Assembly (NCBI GenBank): GCA_012840975.1
Contig: DUVP01000027.1
Location: 1-64,000, forward strand
DNA length: 64,000 bases
Source: Mogibacterium sp.
GTDB taxonomy: Bacteria > Bacillota > Clostridia > Peptostreptococcales > Anaerovoracaceae
Direction: 5' to 3'
Under the pieces are notes generated by a model, which saw only the letters and a list, made by a program, of their open reading frames with translations, was not told the origin of the DNA and did no database searches. The translations under genes and the position numbers were made by a program. Of the stretch, positions 17,427 through 27,077 are shown one piece after another; the stretch's first letter is position 1; each line of letters begins with the position of its first letter.

Positions 17427-18936
17427 TACTCCACCCCTTTCTCTCAAAGCATTTTATTTCTTCTTCTGATATCATGCTTTCAAGCTCTGAATGCAGTATC
17501 CTCTGAAGAATATCAAGTTTAAGCGGATCTGAATCTTCATCATAAAAGTTGTCAGCAAAATCATAAAGTATTCTGTACAAATTTTCTTTTTTATTAAGCT
17601 TATTCTCCCATCCTTTGTTATATATGTAATTCGCCAATTTATCGAATAGTTCGTATGGTTTTACACCTGTATCATTAAGTATTCTTGGTATAGAATCCCT
17701 AAAGCCGCCTTCCCCAATATACTTGTCCACTATATTTGCAATCATCTTGACATTTATCATATCGGTAGCAGGCATATAGTCGCTTGCAATAACAGTATAA
17801 GGCGAGTTATTCAAATATATATATCCGTATTTTTCTGCCTCATTTCTAAGCTGACTTCCTTTTGGTAAAGTCAGTACCCTTATTGATAAAGGCGACCCTT
17901 CTGCCAGACCGTAAGCCTTATTGAAAGAGCGGGCAAATAATGTTTCAGTATCATACGGAAGACCTGCAACAATTGAAATATAAAGCTTTACTTTGCTGGC
18001 CTGTATGAGTTTTGTAACATTATACATAAGTTGATAAATATTTTCTTTACGACCTATAGCGGCAAGTGTCTCAGCATTAGTACTTACAACATCAATGTTA
18101 AAAATGAAAAGCCCTTCTCTCGCCTCTGAAAGCAGCCTTACAGTCTCTTCATCAATATTGTCTCCATTAATATCAAATTCGAAGCAGGTTTCACCATTAT
18201 CATTATTGATGATATATTCAAATATCCGATAAGACTTCTCCGTATTGTAATTAAACCATCTATCTAAAAAAACTACTTTACTTACCTTCTTAACAAGAAA
18301 ATATCTAAGTTCAGTGCAAATCCTGTTAAGACTTAAGGATCTTACTTCTGTTCCAATGTGCTTGTTAAACGTCGTTCTGTCTTGAGATCCTCTTATAGAT
18401 TCATAAAAAACTATATCTGAGGTAAGATTTGTTTTTTCGTATGGAAAAGGTATCTCATCCATATCTACAGGTTCTTCGGGCTCATTGACGATTATTTGAT
18501 TCGAATTTCTATATGCAAACCCGGCAATTTCTTCAAAATCGAACTTGTACAATACAAGAGATTTTATAAAGTGGAACATCGGCTTCTCACCTTCTCCAAT
18601 AAGGGCATAATCTACATAAGGGTTTTCCAACATATACTTTTCGGTGTCATATGAAACCTGTTCCCCTCCTGCAACGATGGCTATACTAGGCATAACCATT
18701 TTAATCATCCTGGCTATTTCAGTTATTCTAGCTTCATTTTCTTCAACACAATGAAAATAAACTATATTATATCTGCCTCTGACAATTGAACCATATATAT
18801 CGCTGTCAGTCTGAATCATATCAAAGCTGTGCATTGCTACATCGAGAGGGGCATCTGACACCACACTATAAAGATATCTTAATGCCAAATCTGTATTTGG
18901 ATTATCTTTTCCTATTGTCGTCAATAAAAGTTTCAT
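17416..18936 (-). CDS. B12-binding/radical-SAM-like protein lacking the cluster cysteines
   Basis: 506 residues. The first ~130 resemble a cobalamin-binding-type Rossmann domain (IAIVAGGEQVSYD, VDYALIGEGEKPM), followed by the linker EIPFPY and a TIM-barrel-like part resembling the B12-binding radical SAM family (YESIRG, VVFLDRWFNYN, LYISIVAGLPYDT). In active members YESxRGC opens a CxxxCxxC that binds [4Fe-4S]; here the three positions are S184, T188 and N191, with spacing preserved. DxH/cobalamin ligation is also absent. I infer loss of classic radical chemistry while the fold is kept. It overlaps the TPR gene and starts 9 bp after argS. Confidence 0.75.
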   Translation of the reverse strand: MKLLLTTIGKDNPNTDLALRYLYSVVSDAPLDVAMHSFDMIQTDSDIYGSIVRGRYNIVYFHCVEENEARITEIARMIKMVMPSIAIVAGGEQVSYDTEKYMLENPYVDYALIGEGEKPMFHFIKSLVLYKFDFEEIAGFAYRNSNQIIVNEPEEPVDMDEIPFPYEKTNLTSDIVFYESIRGSQDRTTFNKHIGTEVRSLSLNRICTELRYFLVKKVSKVVFLDRWFNYNTEKSYRIFEYIINNDNGETCFEFDINGDNIDEETVRLLSEAREGLFIFNIDVVSTNAETLAAIGRKENIYQLMYNVTKLIQASKVKLYISIVAGLPYDTETLFARSFNKAYGLAEGSPLSIRVLTLPKGSQLRNEAEKYGYIYLNNSPYTVIASDYMPATDMINVKMIANIVDKYIGEGGFRDSIPRILNDTGVKPYELFDKLANYIYNKGWENKLNKKENLYRILYDFADNFYDEDSDPLKLDILQRILHSELESMISEEEIKCFERKGWSIEF

Positions 18937-18944
18937 AGATTCAC

Positions 18945-20663
18945 CTACATCCTCTCCGGTGCATTGATCCCAAGAAGAGCAAGGCTGTTTGCAATGACAA
19001 TTTTTGTTGCCATAACAAGGGATAGCTTTGCAATTCTCTCGTCCTTATTATCTACAAGTATATGCTCATCGTGGTAGAACTTATTAAATAGCTGCGATAT
19101 TTCAACCAGATGTCTTGTCAGGATAGATGGCTCATATCTATTTGCAGCATCTTCTATAACTTCAGGAACTCTATACAGAAGTTTTATTAATCTGAATGCA
19201 CTTTCTCCTGACAGATAGCTATAATCGCAAGTTCCTTCTTTTGCCTTATTTATTTCATCCTCTGTTGAATTTCTAAGGATACCGGATGCCCTTACGTGTG
19301 TATATTGTACATAAGGTCCGGTTTCACCATCAAAATTAAGAACCTTATCCCAAGTGAAAACATAGTCTTTAATTCGATTATTTGAGAGCTCCTGAAATAT
19401 TACGGCACCGATTCCGACTTCCCTTGAAATCGTATCGATTTCCGGGATATCCGGATTCTTCTCAAGCATTATATCTTTGGTTTTTGCAACTGCATTTTTA
19501 AGAAGATCTTCAAGAAAAATCACTTTACCCTTTCTTGTTGAAAGAATCTCTCCATCCTCCAGGCTGACAAGACCAAAAGGTACATGTATGCAATCTTTCT
19601 CCCAATCATAGCCCATCAGATTAAGGACTTTCTTCCATTGCTTGAAATGAAGATTCTGCTGAGAAGCGACTACGTATAAATTCTTTGCAAAATTGTAAGT
19701 ATTCTTTCTATATATAGCAGTTGCAATATCTCTGGTTACATAAAGACTGGACCCGTCCGATTTCATTATCATAGCAGCTCCAAGGTCATACTCTTCCAAA
19801 TCAACAATTTGTGCACCCTGTGACTCTTCTAAAAGATTTTTATTTTTGAGCTCCTCTACTACAGCCGGAATCTTATCAGAATAAAAACTCTCACCTGCAT
19901 ATGAATCAAATGTTATGCCGAGCATTTTGTATACTCTATTAAATTCTTCGAGACTATATTCTCTAAACTTCTCCCAAAGCTCAACCTCTTCCTCGCAACC
20001 TTCTTCAAGTCTTACAAAAGCCTCTCTCGCCTCATCATCAAGACTCGGATCCTTCTCGGCTTCTTCGTGAAATTTTGTATAGTAGCCAAGCAGAGTTTTA
20101 ATTGGTTCTTTAACAAGTTCTTCTTCTTTACCCCATTTTCTATATGCCACTATCATTTTACCGAACTGCGTCCCGTAATCACCGAGATGATTAACTCCTA
20201 TTACATTGTAACCAAGAGCTTCATATAATTTGCAAATAGAATTTCCTATTACCGTGCTCCGTATGTGTCCGATATGGAACGGCTTGGCTATATTTGGAGA
20301 AGAAAAGTCAACTATGATATTTTTTCCCTGTCCGATTTCACTCTTACCGTATTCTGATCCAAGTTTATTTATTTCATAAACGACATTTTCGGCAATGTGT
20401 GAAGGATTTATAAATACATTAACATAGGCATTCACTTGCTCGACTTTGTAAAATATGTTGCAGACTGAAATTTTTTCTGCTATATCGGCTGCTATAATTT
20501 GCGGAGACTTTCTCATAGTTTTAGCTAGTCTAAAACATGGAAATGCAAAGTCTCCCATGCTTTCGTCTGACGGAATTTCTATCATGCTTTTTATTTCATC
20601 TTTTGAAAGACCAAGTTCATCTGAAAAAATCTCACTTGCAATAATGTCTCTATAGTCAATCAT
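18945..20663 (-). CDS. argS: arginyl-tRNA synthetase
   Basis: Class I aminoacyl-tRNA synthetase that charges tRNA-Arg. 572 residues, normal length. The N-terminal additional domain is followed by the HIGH motif FHIGH within SPNIAKPFHIGHIRST, a Rossmann catalytic core, a KMSKS-like ILSTRKGK loop, and the C-terminal helical anticodon-binding domain ending INAPERM (ArgRS normally ends in xxxRM). The start codon overlaps the stop of the DUF523 gene (TAATG). No T-box leader is seen upstream. Confidence 0.97.
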   Translation of the reverse strand: MIDYRDIIASEIFSDELGLSKDEIKSMIEIPSDESMGDFAFPCFRLAKTMRKSPQIIAADIAEKISVCNIFYKVEQVNAYVNVFINPSHIAENVVYEINKLGSEYGKSEIGQGKNIIVDFSSPNIAKPFHIGHIRSTVIGNSICKLYEALGYNVIGVNHLGDYGTQFGKMIVAYRKWGKEEELVKEPIKTLLGYYTKFHEEAEKDPSLDDEAREAFVRLEEGCEEEVELWEKFREYSLEEFNRVYKMLGITFDSYAGESFYSDKIPAVVEELKNKNLLEESQGAQIVDLEEYDLGAAMIMKSDGSSLYVTRDIATAIYRKNTYNFAKNLYVVASQQNLHFKQWKKVLNLMGYDWEKDCIHVPFGLVSLEDGEILSTRKGKVIFLEDLLKNAVAKTKDIMLEKNPDIPEIDTISREVGIGAVIFQELSNNRIKDYVFTWDKVLNFDGETGPYVQYTHVRASGILRNSTEDEINKAKEGTCDYSYLSGESAFRLIKLLYRVPEVIEDAANRYEPSILTRHLVEISQLFNKFYHDEHILVDNKDERIAKLSLVMATKIVIANSLALLGINAPERM

Positions 20664-21184
20664 TATCTGTCTCCGAACACATCCTTAAAATTTTCCTCAT
20701 TACATATCCTGAAATCATCAGTAAAATCTATTCTGCCAAATATCTGTCCGTCATTGAGATAAGCATCTATAAGTCTGTCGACAAATATACCGTTACCTTC
20801 GGTCATTGTCCCGGTAAAAGTTCCGTCATAAACGGTACCGGCTCCACATGATGGACTGTTGTCCTTTAAAATAGCACCTTCTATTCGTTTAGAGCCGTCC
20901 ATTCTGCTTCCTGCTTCAAGAATGACGGACTTTATTGACCAGTCCGCACCTTGCTCAAACTCAGCTGTAAGATCTTTGCCATCTTTGTCAATTACTCTAC
21001 GATTACCGTTATCATCAATAACAATCTCTGCAGGCTGTCTTGGAGATTCAAGCCCTCCCGCAACTTCAGGACAAACAGTTACATAATCATGATTTTTACA
21101 AAACTCTATTACATCCTCACTGCGATTACTACAACCATCGTATTTGCAATCAAATCCCAGAAGACATCTGCTTACTATATACAT
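20663..21184 (-). CDS. DUF523 family protein (YbbK-like)
   Basis: 173 residues with the family features: N-terminal VSRCLLGFDCKYDG with paired cysteines, CPEVAGGLESPRQPAEI, and LKDNSPSCGAG. Cysteines in the first and third motif suggest a metal or redox site. The function of the family is not established. It overlaps argS by one base, so argS translation is probably coupled to it. A promoter candidate lies at 21226-21234. Confidence 0.9.
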   Translation of the reverse strand: MYIVSRCLLGFDCKYDGCSNRSEDVIEFCKNHDYVTVCPEVAGGLESPRQPAEIVIDDNGNRRVIDKDGKDLTAEFEQGADWSIKSVILEAGSRMDGSKRIEGAILKDNSPSCGAGTVYDGTFTGTMTEGNGIFVDRLIDAYLNDGQIFGRIDFTDDFRICNEENFKDVFGDR

Positions 21185-21225
21185 CTGATATTCACTCCTT
21201 ATATATTTAAAAACTTAACCGTTTT

Positions 21226-21234
21226 ATTATAACA
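21226..21234 (-). promoter_or_regulatory. extended -10 promoter of DUF523-argS
   Basis: On the minus strand TGT directly precedes TATAAT (21231-21226), about 42 bp before the start codon. The -35 region is poor, as often with extended -10 promoters. Confidence 0.45.
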
Positions 21235-21251
21235 AATTAGAAAAACAATTA

Positions 21252-23663
21252 CTACTTCTTACCTATCAGCTCAACTATTGTACAACCCTCTCCACCCTCA
21301 TTGTATGGAGCTGATTTAAATGTTTTTACATGTTTGTTATGCTTTAGTTCTCTTCTTAAGCCATTTCTCAAAACTCCTTCACCTCTACCGTGGATTATAG
21401 AAACATTTTTGAGACCTGCAAGAAAAGCATCATCAATATATTTATTCATTATAGTAATCGCGTCATCTAAATTTTCTCCTATAAGATTTATTTCAGTTTT
21501 GATGTTTTTAGATTTATTATACGATATGTTACTGTATCTGCGACGCTTTCTTTCTTTGTTTCCGGCCACTTCTGACTCTATAAGTATCAAGTCTTTGATG
21601 TTGACATTCATCTTTATTGATCCGATTCTTATTAATAGATTTCCTCTTGAATCCGGAACAGTTTCAACTTCACCTTTTTGATTTAACTTAACATGTTTTA
21701 TACGCATTCCGGGCTTCAATATCTCTGAGTCAGGGATTTTACCGGTTTGCAGTGTTACCGGAACATCAATCTCCCTTCGAGCATATCTACCCTCAGCTTT
21801 TCTGAGAGCTGCTTTGCTTTTTGCAATACCATCTGCTATGTGACCATCGTTAAATCCTGTATTACCTTGTATATCTTTAATGCTTCTTAATTCTTCACCT
21901 ATATCTTCTATCATAATCTTTGCTTCTTTAAGCATTTCACGGGCTTCAGTTTTTGCCTTCTCTATAACCTTGACAGCTTCTTTTCTTGCCAGTTCAAGCT
22001 CTTTCTCTGCCTCTTCTTTCTCTTCTTCTGCTTTTTCTCTGGTTTTTCCGGCCTCTCTTAAAGCTGCTTCCGCACTTATGCGATCAGCTTCCATTTTTGA
22101 AACGGCATCCTCAAATTCAAGTTGTTCTTCATCCAGAAGCTCCGTTGCTCTATCTATTATACTGTCAGAAAGTCCCAATTTTCTTGAAATTTCGAATGCA
22201 TTGGATTTGCCCGGCAAACCTACTCTTAGTTTAAACGTCGGAGAAAGAGTTTCAATGTCAAACTCCATCGAAGCATTCATAACCCCTTGTGTGGCAAGTG
22301 CATATTTTTTGAGTTCCGTATAGTGGGTTGTAGCAACGACAAGCACTCCCAGCTCCTTTAATTTCTCCAGCTGAGCTATACCAAGAGCTGCTCCTTCAAG
22401 CGGATCTGTTCCCGCACCTAACTCATCAAGAAGGACCAAACAGTTCGGACCCGCCTTTTCAAAAATTTTTATTATGTTGATCATATGCGACGAGAAAGTG
22501 CTGAGGTTTTGCTCAATACTTTGCTCATCACCAATATCTGCAAAAATTTCATTAAAAACAGGTATAGTGCTTGTAGCGTCAGCCGGGATATGTAAGCCGC
22601 TTTGCGTCATAAGTGCAAACAGACCTATTGTTTTCAGTGTTACAGTCTTACCGCCTGTATTTGGTCCCGTTATAAGAAGTGTCGTCCAGCTTCTGCCGAT
22701 TTCCAGATTAATAGGAACAACTTTTTTAGAATCAATGAGAGGATGTCTTCCGTTTTTAATCTCCAGTATTCCTTCCTCATTAAGACTAGGCTCTGAGCCT
22801 TCCATAGTGCATGACAATTTTCCTTTGGCATTTATAAAATCCAGTTCTATTAGGATTTTTTGATTATTTTCCAGAACGTAAGAATGCTCGGCGACCCTTT
22901 CAGAAAAACTTTTAAGAATCCTTGTTATTTCGGCTTGCTCATCAGCGAAAAGTTGTTTTAGCTCATTGTTAAGATTAACTACAGCCTGAGGTTCAATAAA
23001 CAGTGTGGCTCTGGTAGAAGATTGGTCATGAACCATTCCCGGTACCAGATTTACATATTCTTTCTTTACAGGAATTACATATCTCTCATTTCTAATGGTT
23101 ATTATCGCTTCCTGCAGATATGTTTTTGCTGCATTGGAACTTATCATTTTATGCAGCTTTGACCTTATCATCTCATTCTTATTTCTAATATCACGTCTTA
23201 TATTCTTTAACTCGGATGATGCATTATCTGCCATTTCATCTTCCGATATTATTGCTATACCTATATCATTTTCAAGTTTCGGCACAGTCTCAATGAGACT
23301 TCCCAGTTCAGGGATTATACGTAAATCCGCAGGCATGTCACCTGCAAGAAAAGCCTTAACTTCTCTTGCTGCTGTAAGACCCCTTCTTACAGAAATAAGT
23401 TCTCTCATACTTAGACATCTGCCTCGCCTAACCATTCCTATTATGGTATTTAAATCTTCTATGTTTCCTACGGGTATACTTCCCTTATACATAATAACGG
23501 AAACCGCCTCAGTAGTTTCCGTTAAAGCATCTTGTACCATACGCCTGTTAGTCATAGGTTCAAGCCCTGCAATTTTTTTTACTGTTAATGCAGAGTTTGT
23601 TCCTTCAGCAAGTAGATCTAATATTTTATTCAGTTCAAGAGTTTCCCTTACACTATAGTTCAT
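21252..23663 (-). CDS. mutS2: MutS2 family ATPase/endonuclease
   Basis: 803 residues (usual about 780-800). The clamp/core region is followed by the ABC-type ATPase with Walker A TGPNTGGKTVTLK and Walker B LVLLDELGAGTDP, a long coiled coil rich in Glu, Lys and Ala (about 510-620), and the C-terminal Smr domain with SIIHGRGEGVLRNGLR. Family knowledge: MutS2 suppresses homologous recombination and, in Firmicutes, binds collided ribosomes and splits them using ATPase and Smr functions. It overlaps the end of zapA by 11 bp, the usual zapA-mutS2 arrangement. Confidence 0.96.
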   Translation of the reverse strand: MNYSVRETLELNKILDLLAEGTNSALTVKKIAGLEPMTNRRMVQDALTETTEAVSVIMYKGSIPVGNIEDLNTIIGMVRRGRCLSMRELISVRRGLTAAREVKAFLAGDMPADLRIIPELGSLIETVPKLENDIGIAIISEDEMADNASSELKNIRRDIRNKNEMIRSKLHKMISSNAAKTYLQEAIITIRNERYVIPVKKEYVNLVPGMVHDQSSTRATLFIEPQAVVNLNNELKQLFADEQAEITRILKSFSERVAEHSYVLENNQKILIELDFINAKGKLSCTMEGSEPSLNEEGILEIKNGRHPLIDSKKVVPINLEIGRSWTTLLITGPNTGGKTVTLKTIGLFALMTQSGLHIPADATSTIPVFNEIFADIGDEQSIEQNLSTFSSHMINIIKIFEKAGPNCLVLLDELGAGTDPLEGAALGIAQLEKLKELGVLVVATTHYTELKKYALATQGVMNASMEFDIETLSPTFKLRVGLPGKSNAFEISRKLGLSDSIIDRATELLDEEQLEFEDAVSKMEADRISAEAALREAGKTREKAEEEKEEAEKELELARKEAVKVIEKAKTEAREMLKEAKIMIEDIGEELRSIKDIQGNTGFNDGHIADGIAKSKAALRKAEGRYARREIDVPVTLQTGKIPDSEILKPGMRIKHVKLNQKGEVETVPDSRGNLLIRIGSIKMNVNIKDLILIESEVAGNKERKRRRYSNISYNKSKNIKTEINLIGENLDDAITIMNKYIDDAFLAGLKNVSIIHGRGEGVLRNGLRRELKHNKHVKTFKSAPYNEGGEGCTIVELIGKK

Positions 23664-24135
23664 CTTCCTGGCTCAATCTCTGATAAGATTTAATTTCATT
23701 CTTAAGACTGACATTTTCCATCTGTAAATCAAAATATGCATTCTCTATTTCAACAAGCTTTGCCTGGAGTTTCTTATAATCTTCGAAGCTCTGTGACTGT
23801 TTATCTACTTCTGTAGACATCTTTTCCTTGAGATCAGTTACCTGTTTCTTTGCCTGTTCCCACATATCTATATAATGCTTGACATCATTGTCAAGCTGAT
23901 AATTCTCTGTTTGCAGTTTAAGGAGCATATCATTGACATCCATTAGTTTTTCTGCAATGTTAAGAGAAGCAAGAACTGCCGACTTGTAATTAGGATTTAC
24001 ATTAAGCATTCTGCTGGTACGTCTAAATTCATCATCAACCAATTTCGCAATCTCTTTAATCCTTTCCTCGCTCTTTTCACTGGAAAGTATATAGTTAGAA
24101 CCGCAAATTGTTACGTCAGCTTTGTTCTTTTCCAT
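23653..24135 (-). CDS. zapA: cell division protein ZapA
   Basis: 160 residues. The N-terminal domain (ADVTICGSNYILSSEKSEE, then IAKLVDDEFRR) is the ZapA/DUF710 fold; the C-terminal two thirds is a coiled coil (LKLQTENYQLDNDVKHY, LVEIENAYFDLQMENVSL). Family knowledge: ZapA bundles FtsZ protofilaments at the division site. The ftsZ gene lies about 0.8 kb away but upstream in the same orientation, separated by an rRNA methyltransferase gene. The coiled coil is longer than in short (about 85-90 aa) ZapA forms. Confidence 0.9.
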   Translation of the reverse strand: MEKNKADVTICGSNYILSSEKSEERIKEIAKLVDDEFRRTSRMLNVNPNYKSAVLASLNIAEKLMDVNDMLLKLQTENYQLDNDVKHYIDMWEQAKKQVTDLKEKMSTEVDKQSQSFEDYKKLQAKLVEIENAYFDLQMENVSLKNEIKSYQRLSQEDEL

Positions 24136-24159
24136 AAATATACCCTTTCTCTTAAAGCT

Positions 24160-24942
24160 TCATCTTCTAATTGTTTCATACATCAGTATCGCAGCTGATA
24201 TAGCGGCATTAAGTGACTCTGTTTTTCCCTTCATAGGGATGGTTACTTTGACATCGGCAAATTTCTTTATTTCTTCTGATATACCTTTGCCTTCATTTCC
24301 TATAACCAAAGCTACTCCCTTACTCAAATCTTCATCATAGTAGTTTCTAGCTCCCTCAGGTATAGTCGCGACAACACGTATGCCTTTCTTCTTGATACTA
24401 TCTATCATTTCAACTGTTTTATCTGTATAGATAATCGGTATTTCAAAAATATTTCCTGCTGTCGATCTTAAAACTTTTGGAGAGTATATATCAGCTGTCC
24501 CTTTGAGGGCTATTATCAAGTCATATCCCGTAGCTACAGCAGTTCTTATCATTGTGCCGATATTCCCGGGATCCTGAACTTTGTCAAAAATTAAAATATT
24601 GGAATCGCTCGATATTAATGATTCAAAATTCGTTAGTTCCTTAGATTTATTAACAACAGCTAAAACCCCAACACCGGATTCAGCATCTGTATGCTTATTA
24701 AAAATTTCTGAAGAAGTCTTACAAATATTGAAGTCCTTAGCAATACTCTCAATAAATTTATCGTTTTTGTAATCTTCAGATATCAGTATAAATTCTATAC
24801 TGATACTTCTTTTAACAGCTTCACTGACAAGATTGGTTCCTTCTATAACGTATTTCCTTTCAGCATCACGAAACTTCCTCTTTGAAAGCTTTCGTACCAG
24901 CTTAAGTTTGTTATTGTCAGTAGAATCTATTTTTTGTATCAT
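24160..24942 (-). CDS. TrmH/SpoU-family RNA 2'-O-ribose methyltransferase
   Basis: 260 residues. The N-terminal substrate-binding part (KRKFRDAERKYVIEGTNLV) is followed by the trefoil-knot SPOUT domain with motif 1 DPGNIGTMIRTAVATG, motif 2 ALVIGNEGKGIS and motif 3 PMKGKTESLNAAISAA. The enzyme methylates the ribose of a tRNA or 23S rRNA nucleotide with SAM; the exact position cannot be told. It lies 27 bp after ftsZ and 24 bp before zapA on the same strand, so probably in one transcript with them. Confidence 0.92.
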   Translation of the reverse strand: MIQKIDSTDNNKLKLVRKLSKRKFRDAERKYVIEGTNLVSEAVKRSISIEFILISEDYKNDKFIESIAKDFNICKTSSEIFNKHTDAESGVGVLAVVNKSKELTNFESLISSDSNILIFDKVQDPGNIGTMIRTAVATGYDLIIALKGTADIYSPKVLRSTAGNIFEIPIIYTDKTVEMIDSIKKKGIRVVATIPEGARNYYDEDLSKGVALVIGNEGKGISEEIKKFADVKVTIPMKGKTESLNAAISAAILMYETIRR

Positions 24943-24969
24943 ATTGATCAGCTCTGCTTTAATATATTG

Positions 24970-26118
24970 TTATCTGAGAAAATCCGGAATATCCAGATTC
25001 AGATTATCATTTTTTTCAAATTCTTCTTCATTGCCTACAAGATCGGCAAGATCCACTTCATAGCCATCCATATCATCAACTTTAACGGGTGTTCCTGTAA
25101 ATGCAGGTCTTGTTACTTCTATACTATCAGTGAAAGAAGCTTCCATTCCGGATCGCGTTCCGCTAAAGTCCGTTGCAATTATTGTGACGGATATCTTATT
25201 ATTCATATCTTCATTTACAGCTGCACCAAAGATAATATTGGCATCCGGATCAGCTTCTTCCTGCACACTTTCAGCTATGGTATTAATATCGAGCATTCCC
25301 ATATCATATCCGCCGGATACATACAGAAGTATGGATTTTGCTCCACTTATTGATGTCTCCAGCAGAGGGCTGTTGATAGCATTATGTATAGCTGTTTCAA
25401 TTCTGTCTTCACCTTCACCAATGCCAACTCCCATATGGGCTATGCCTCTTCCTTCCATAATAGTTCTTACGTCGGCAAAGTCGACATTAACAAGACCGTA
25501 TTCAGATATTAAATCGGATATACCCTGTACACCCTGTCTCAGGATATCGTCTGCCATGGCAAAAGCTTGCAACATTGAAGTATTCTTTTCACTGCTATCG
25601 ATTAGTCTGTCGTTAGGAATGACAACAAGAGAGTCAACAAAATTACTTAAATACTGTATGCCTTTGGCTGCACGATTCCAGCGTTTCTTTCCTTCAAATG
25701 TAAATGGCTTGGTTACAACAGCTACTGTAAGTGCACCACAATCCATAGATGCCTTAGCAATAATCGGTGCTGCTCCTGTTCCTGTTCCTCCTCCCATTCC
25801 GGCAGTTATAAACACCATGTCAGCATCCTGTAGATGACTTATAATCTCATCTATAGTCTCTTCTGCCGCCTTTTGTCCAATCTCCGGGTTGGCTCCTGCA
25901 CCTCTGCCACCGGCTACTTTCTCACCAATCTGAATCTTAACCTCGGCTTTGCATTTTGCAAGAGCTTGTCTATCTGTATTGACTGCAATAAAAGTTACTC
26001 CCTGCAGCCCGGTTTCAACCATTCTATTTATCGCATTGCATCCGCCACCGCCTACTCCTATAACTTTAATAATAGCGGCATTTTCCTGATCAGATACAAA
26101 GTCCGAAATAAATTCCAT
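24970..26118 (-). CDS. ftsZ: cell division GTPase FtsZ
   Basis: Tubulin-like GTPase forming the Z-ring. 382 residues. The GTP-binding signature [10 protein letters not shown] is intact, as are the N-terminal [17 protein letters not shown], the T7 synergy loop [11 protein letters not shown], and the C-terminal conserved peptide [10 protein letters not shown] that binds membrane tethers and division partners. AGGAGG precedes the ATG. It follows ftsQ after a 137-bp gap that contains a weak terminator-like hairpin. No ftsA gene is adjacent, so membrane attachment must rely on a tether encoded elsewhere (SepF or FtsA outside the window). Confidence 0.98.
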   Translation of the reverse strand: MEFISDFVSDQENAAIIKVIGVGGGGCNAINRMVETGLQGVTFIAVNTDRQALAKCKAEVKIQIGEKVAGGRGAGANPEIGQKAAEETIDEIISHLQDADMVFITAGMGGGTGTGAAPIIAKASMDCGALTVAVVTKPFTFEGKKRWNRAAKGIQYLSNFVDSLVVIPNDRLIDSSEKNTSMLQAFAMADDILRQGVQGISDLISEYGLVNVDFADVRTIMEGRGIAHMGVGIGEGEDRIETAIHNAINSPLLETSISGAKSILLYVSGGYDMGMLDINTIAESVQEEADPDANIIFGAAVNEDMNNKISVTIIATDFSGTRSGMEASFTDSIEVTRPAFTGTPVKVDDMDGYEVDLADLVGNEEEFEKNDNLNLDIPDFLR

Positions 26119-26192
26119 AGTAGCCCTCCTCGTTACATATAAATATATATAGTTATATTAACACATGCATTCATCAATTGCATTATTTTTTA

Positions 26193-26216
26193 GAAAAAAA
26201 CACTATATTTAGTGGC
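26193..26216 (-). terminator. weak terminator between ftsQ and ftsZ
   Basis: On the minus strand a short stem CACTA-AATA-TAGTG (26214-26201) is followed by seven T. The stem is only 5 bp and AT-rich, so at best it attenuates read-through from ftsQ into ftsZ. Confidence 0.4.
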
Positions 26217-26255
26217 ATTTTATTTTACACAATACAATTACTTGTAAACCGGCGA

Positions 26256-27077
26256 TTATAACTGCGGTTCATAAGAGGCGAATCCGTCGTCTGTAAAAGT
26301 TATTGTTCCCCTCTTTATTCTCTCATCAAAAAGTCGTTCCAATATTGCATGCAATCTGTTTTTTTCTAAAGCTTCTGTAAGTTGTTTAAATGTAGCTTTG
26401 ACAATCAAAGAATCATAAATATATGCTTTAATGATTTGATCTGACATTTCCAGTTTTACAAAATATAAATCCCCTTTTATCATTTTATCCAGAACTGTCA
26501 ATGTCTGTTTTAAAATAGTCTCATCTTTAACTTCAATAGTTTCACCGAGTTCAATTTTTTTGACTATAATACCTTTTACCAGTGTAAGTTTAGGCTTTTG
26601 CGGAGTCTTTTTGAGGAGGATTCCATCCTTGTCAATGATCAAATAATCGTCATCGTATTTAATTGCACATAACTGTTTACGTTCTTCCACTGTTATTATA
26701 AGTGTAGAAGGAAAACCTCTGGTTACTTTTGCTTTTTTTATATATGGATTATTTTCCAGATATTTGGTGATTTCAGTTTTATTGGGATTATAAATTAAAT
26801 TTTTTCCCGGCGATGCATGGGAAATATTGATTATCTCCTCAGTAGTAAAATGTGAATTTCCTCTCACTTCCAAAGAATCTACAGTGAAAAAACTTGAAAG
26901 AGAAAATGCAAACAAACCGACAATAATGACTATTGTGGATATGACTCCGATGAACCTTCTCCTTGCTTTTTTCTGCTTGGCAAGTCTTTTTGCTTTTCTT
27001 TGCTCTCCTCTTGCTCTAAGTTCATCGATATTATAATAATCTTCTTTAGGTAAACCGTAGCTCTTTTTTTCGGACAT
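26256..27077 (-). CDS. ftsQ: cell division protein FtsQ/DivIB
   Basis: 273-residue bitopic membrane protein. A basic cytosolic N-terminus (RGEQRKAKRLAKQKKARRR), one transmembrane helix (about 42-64), and an external POTRA domain (FFTVDSLEVRGNSHFTTEE, with ITKYLENNPYIKKAKVTRG and PSTLIITVEER) followed by the beta domain. Family knowledge: it forms the FtsQLB (DivIB-FtsL-DivIC) complex that controls septal peptidoglycan synthesis. Its start overlaps the murG stop by one base. Confidence 0.92.
   Translation of the reverse strand: MSEKKSYGLPKEDYYNIDELRARGEQRKAKRLAKQKKARRRFIGVISTIVIIVGLFAFSLSSFFTVDSLEVRGNSHFTTEEIINISHASPGKNLIYNPNKTEITKYLENNPYIKKAKVTRGFPSTLIITVEERKQLCAIKYDDDYLIIDKDGILLKKTPQKPKLTLVKGIIVKKIELGETIEVKDETILKQTLTVLDKMIKGDLYFVKLEMSDQIIKAYIYDSLIVKATFKQLTEALEKNRLHAILERLFDERIKRGTITFTDDGFASYEPQL

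Noticed and set aside
25130-25837. 235-codon plus-strand frame opposite ftsZ
   Set aside because: Antisense shadow of ftsZ without its own start signals.
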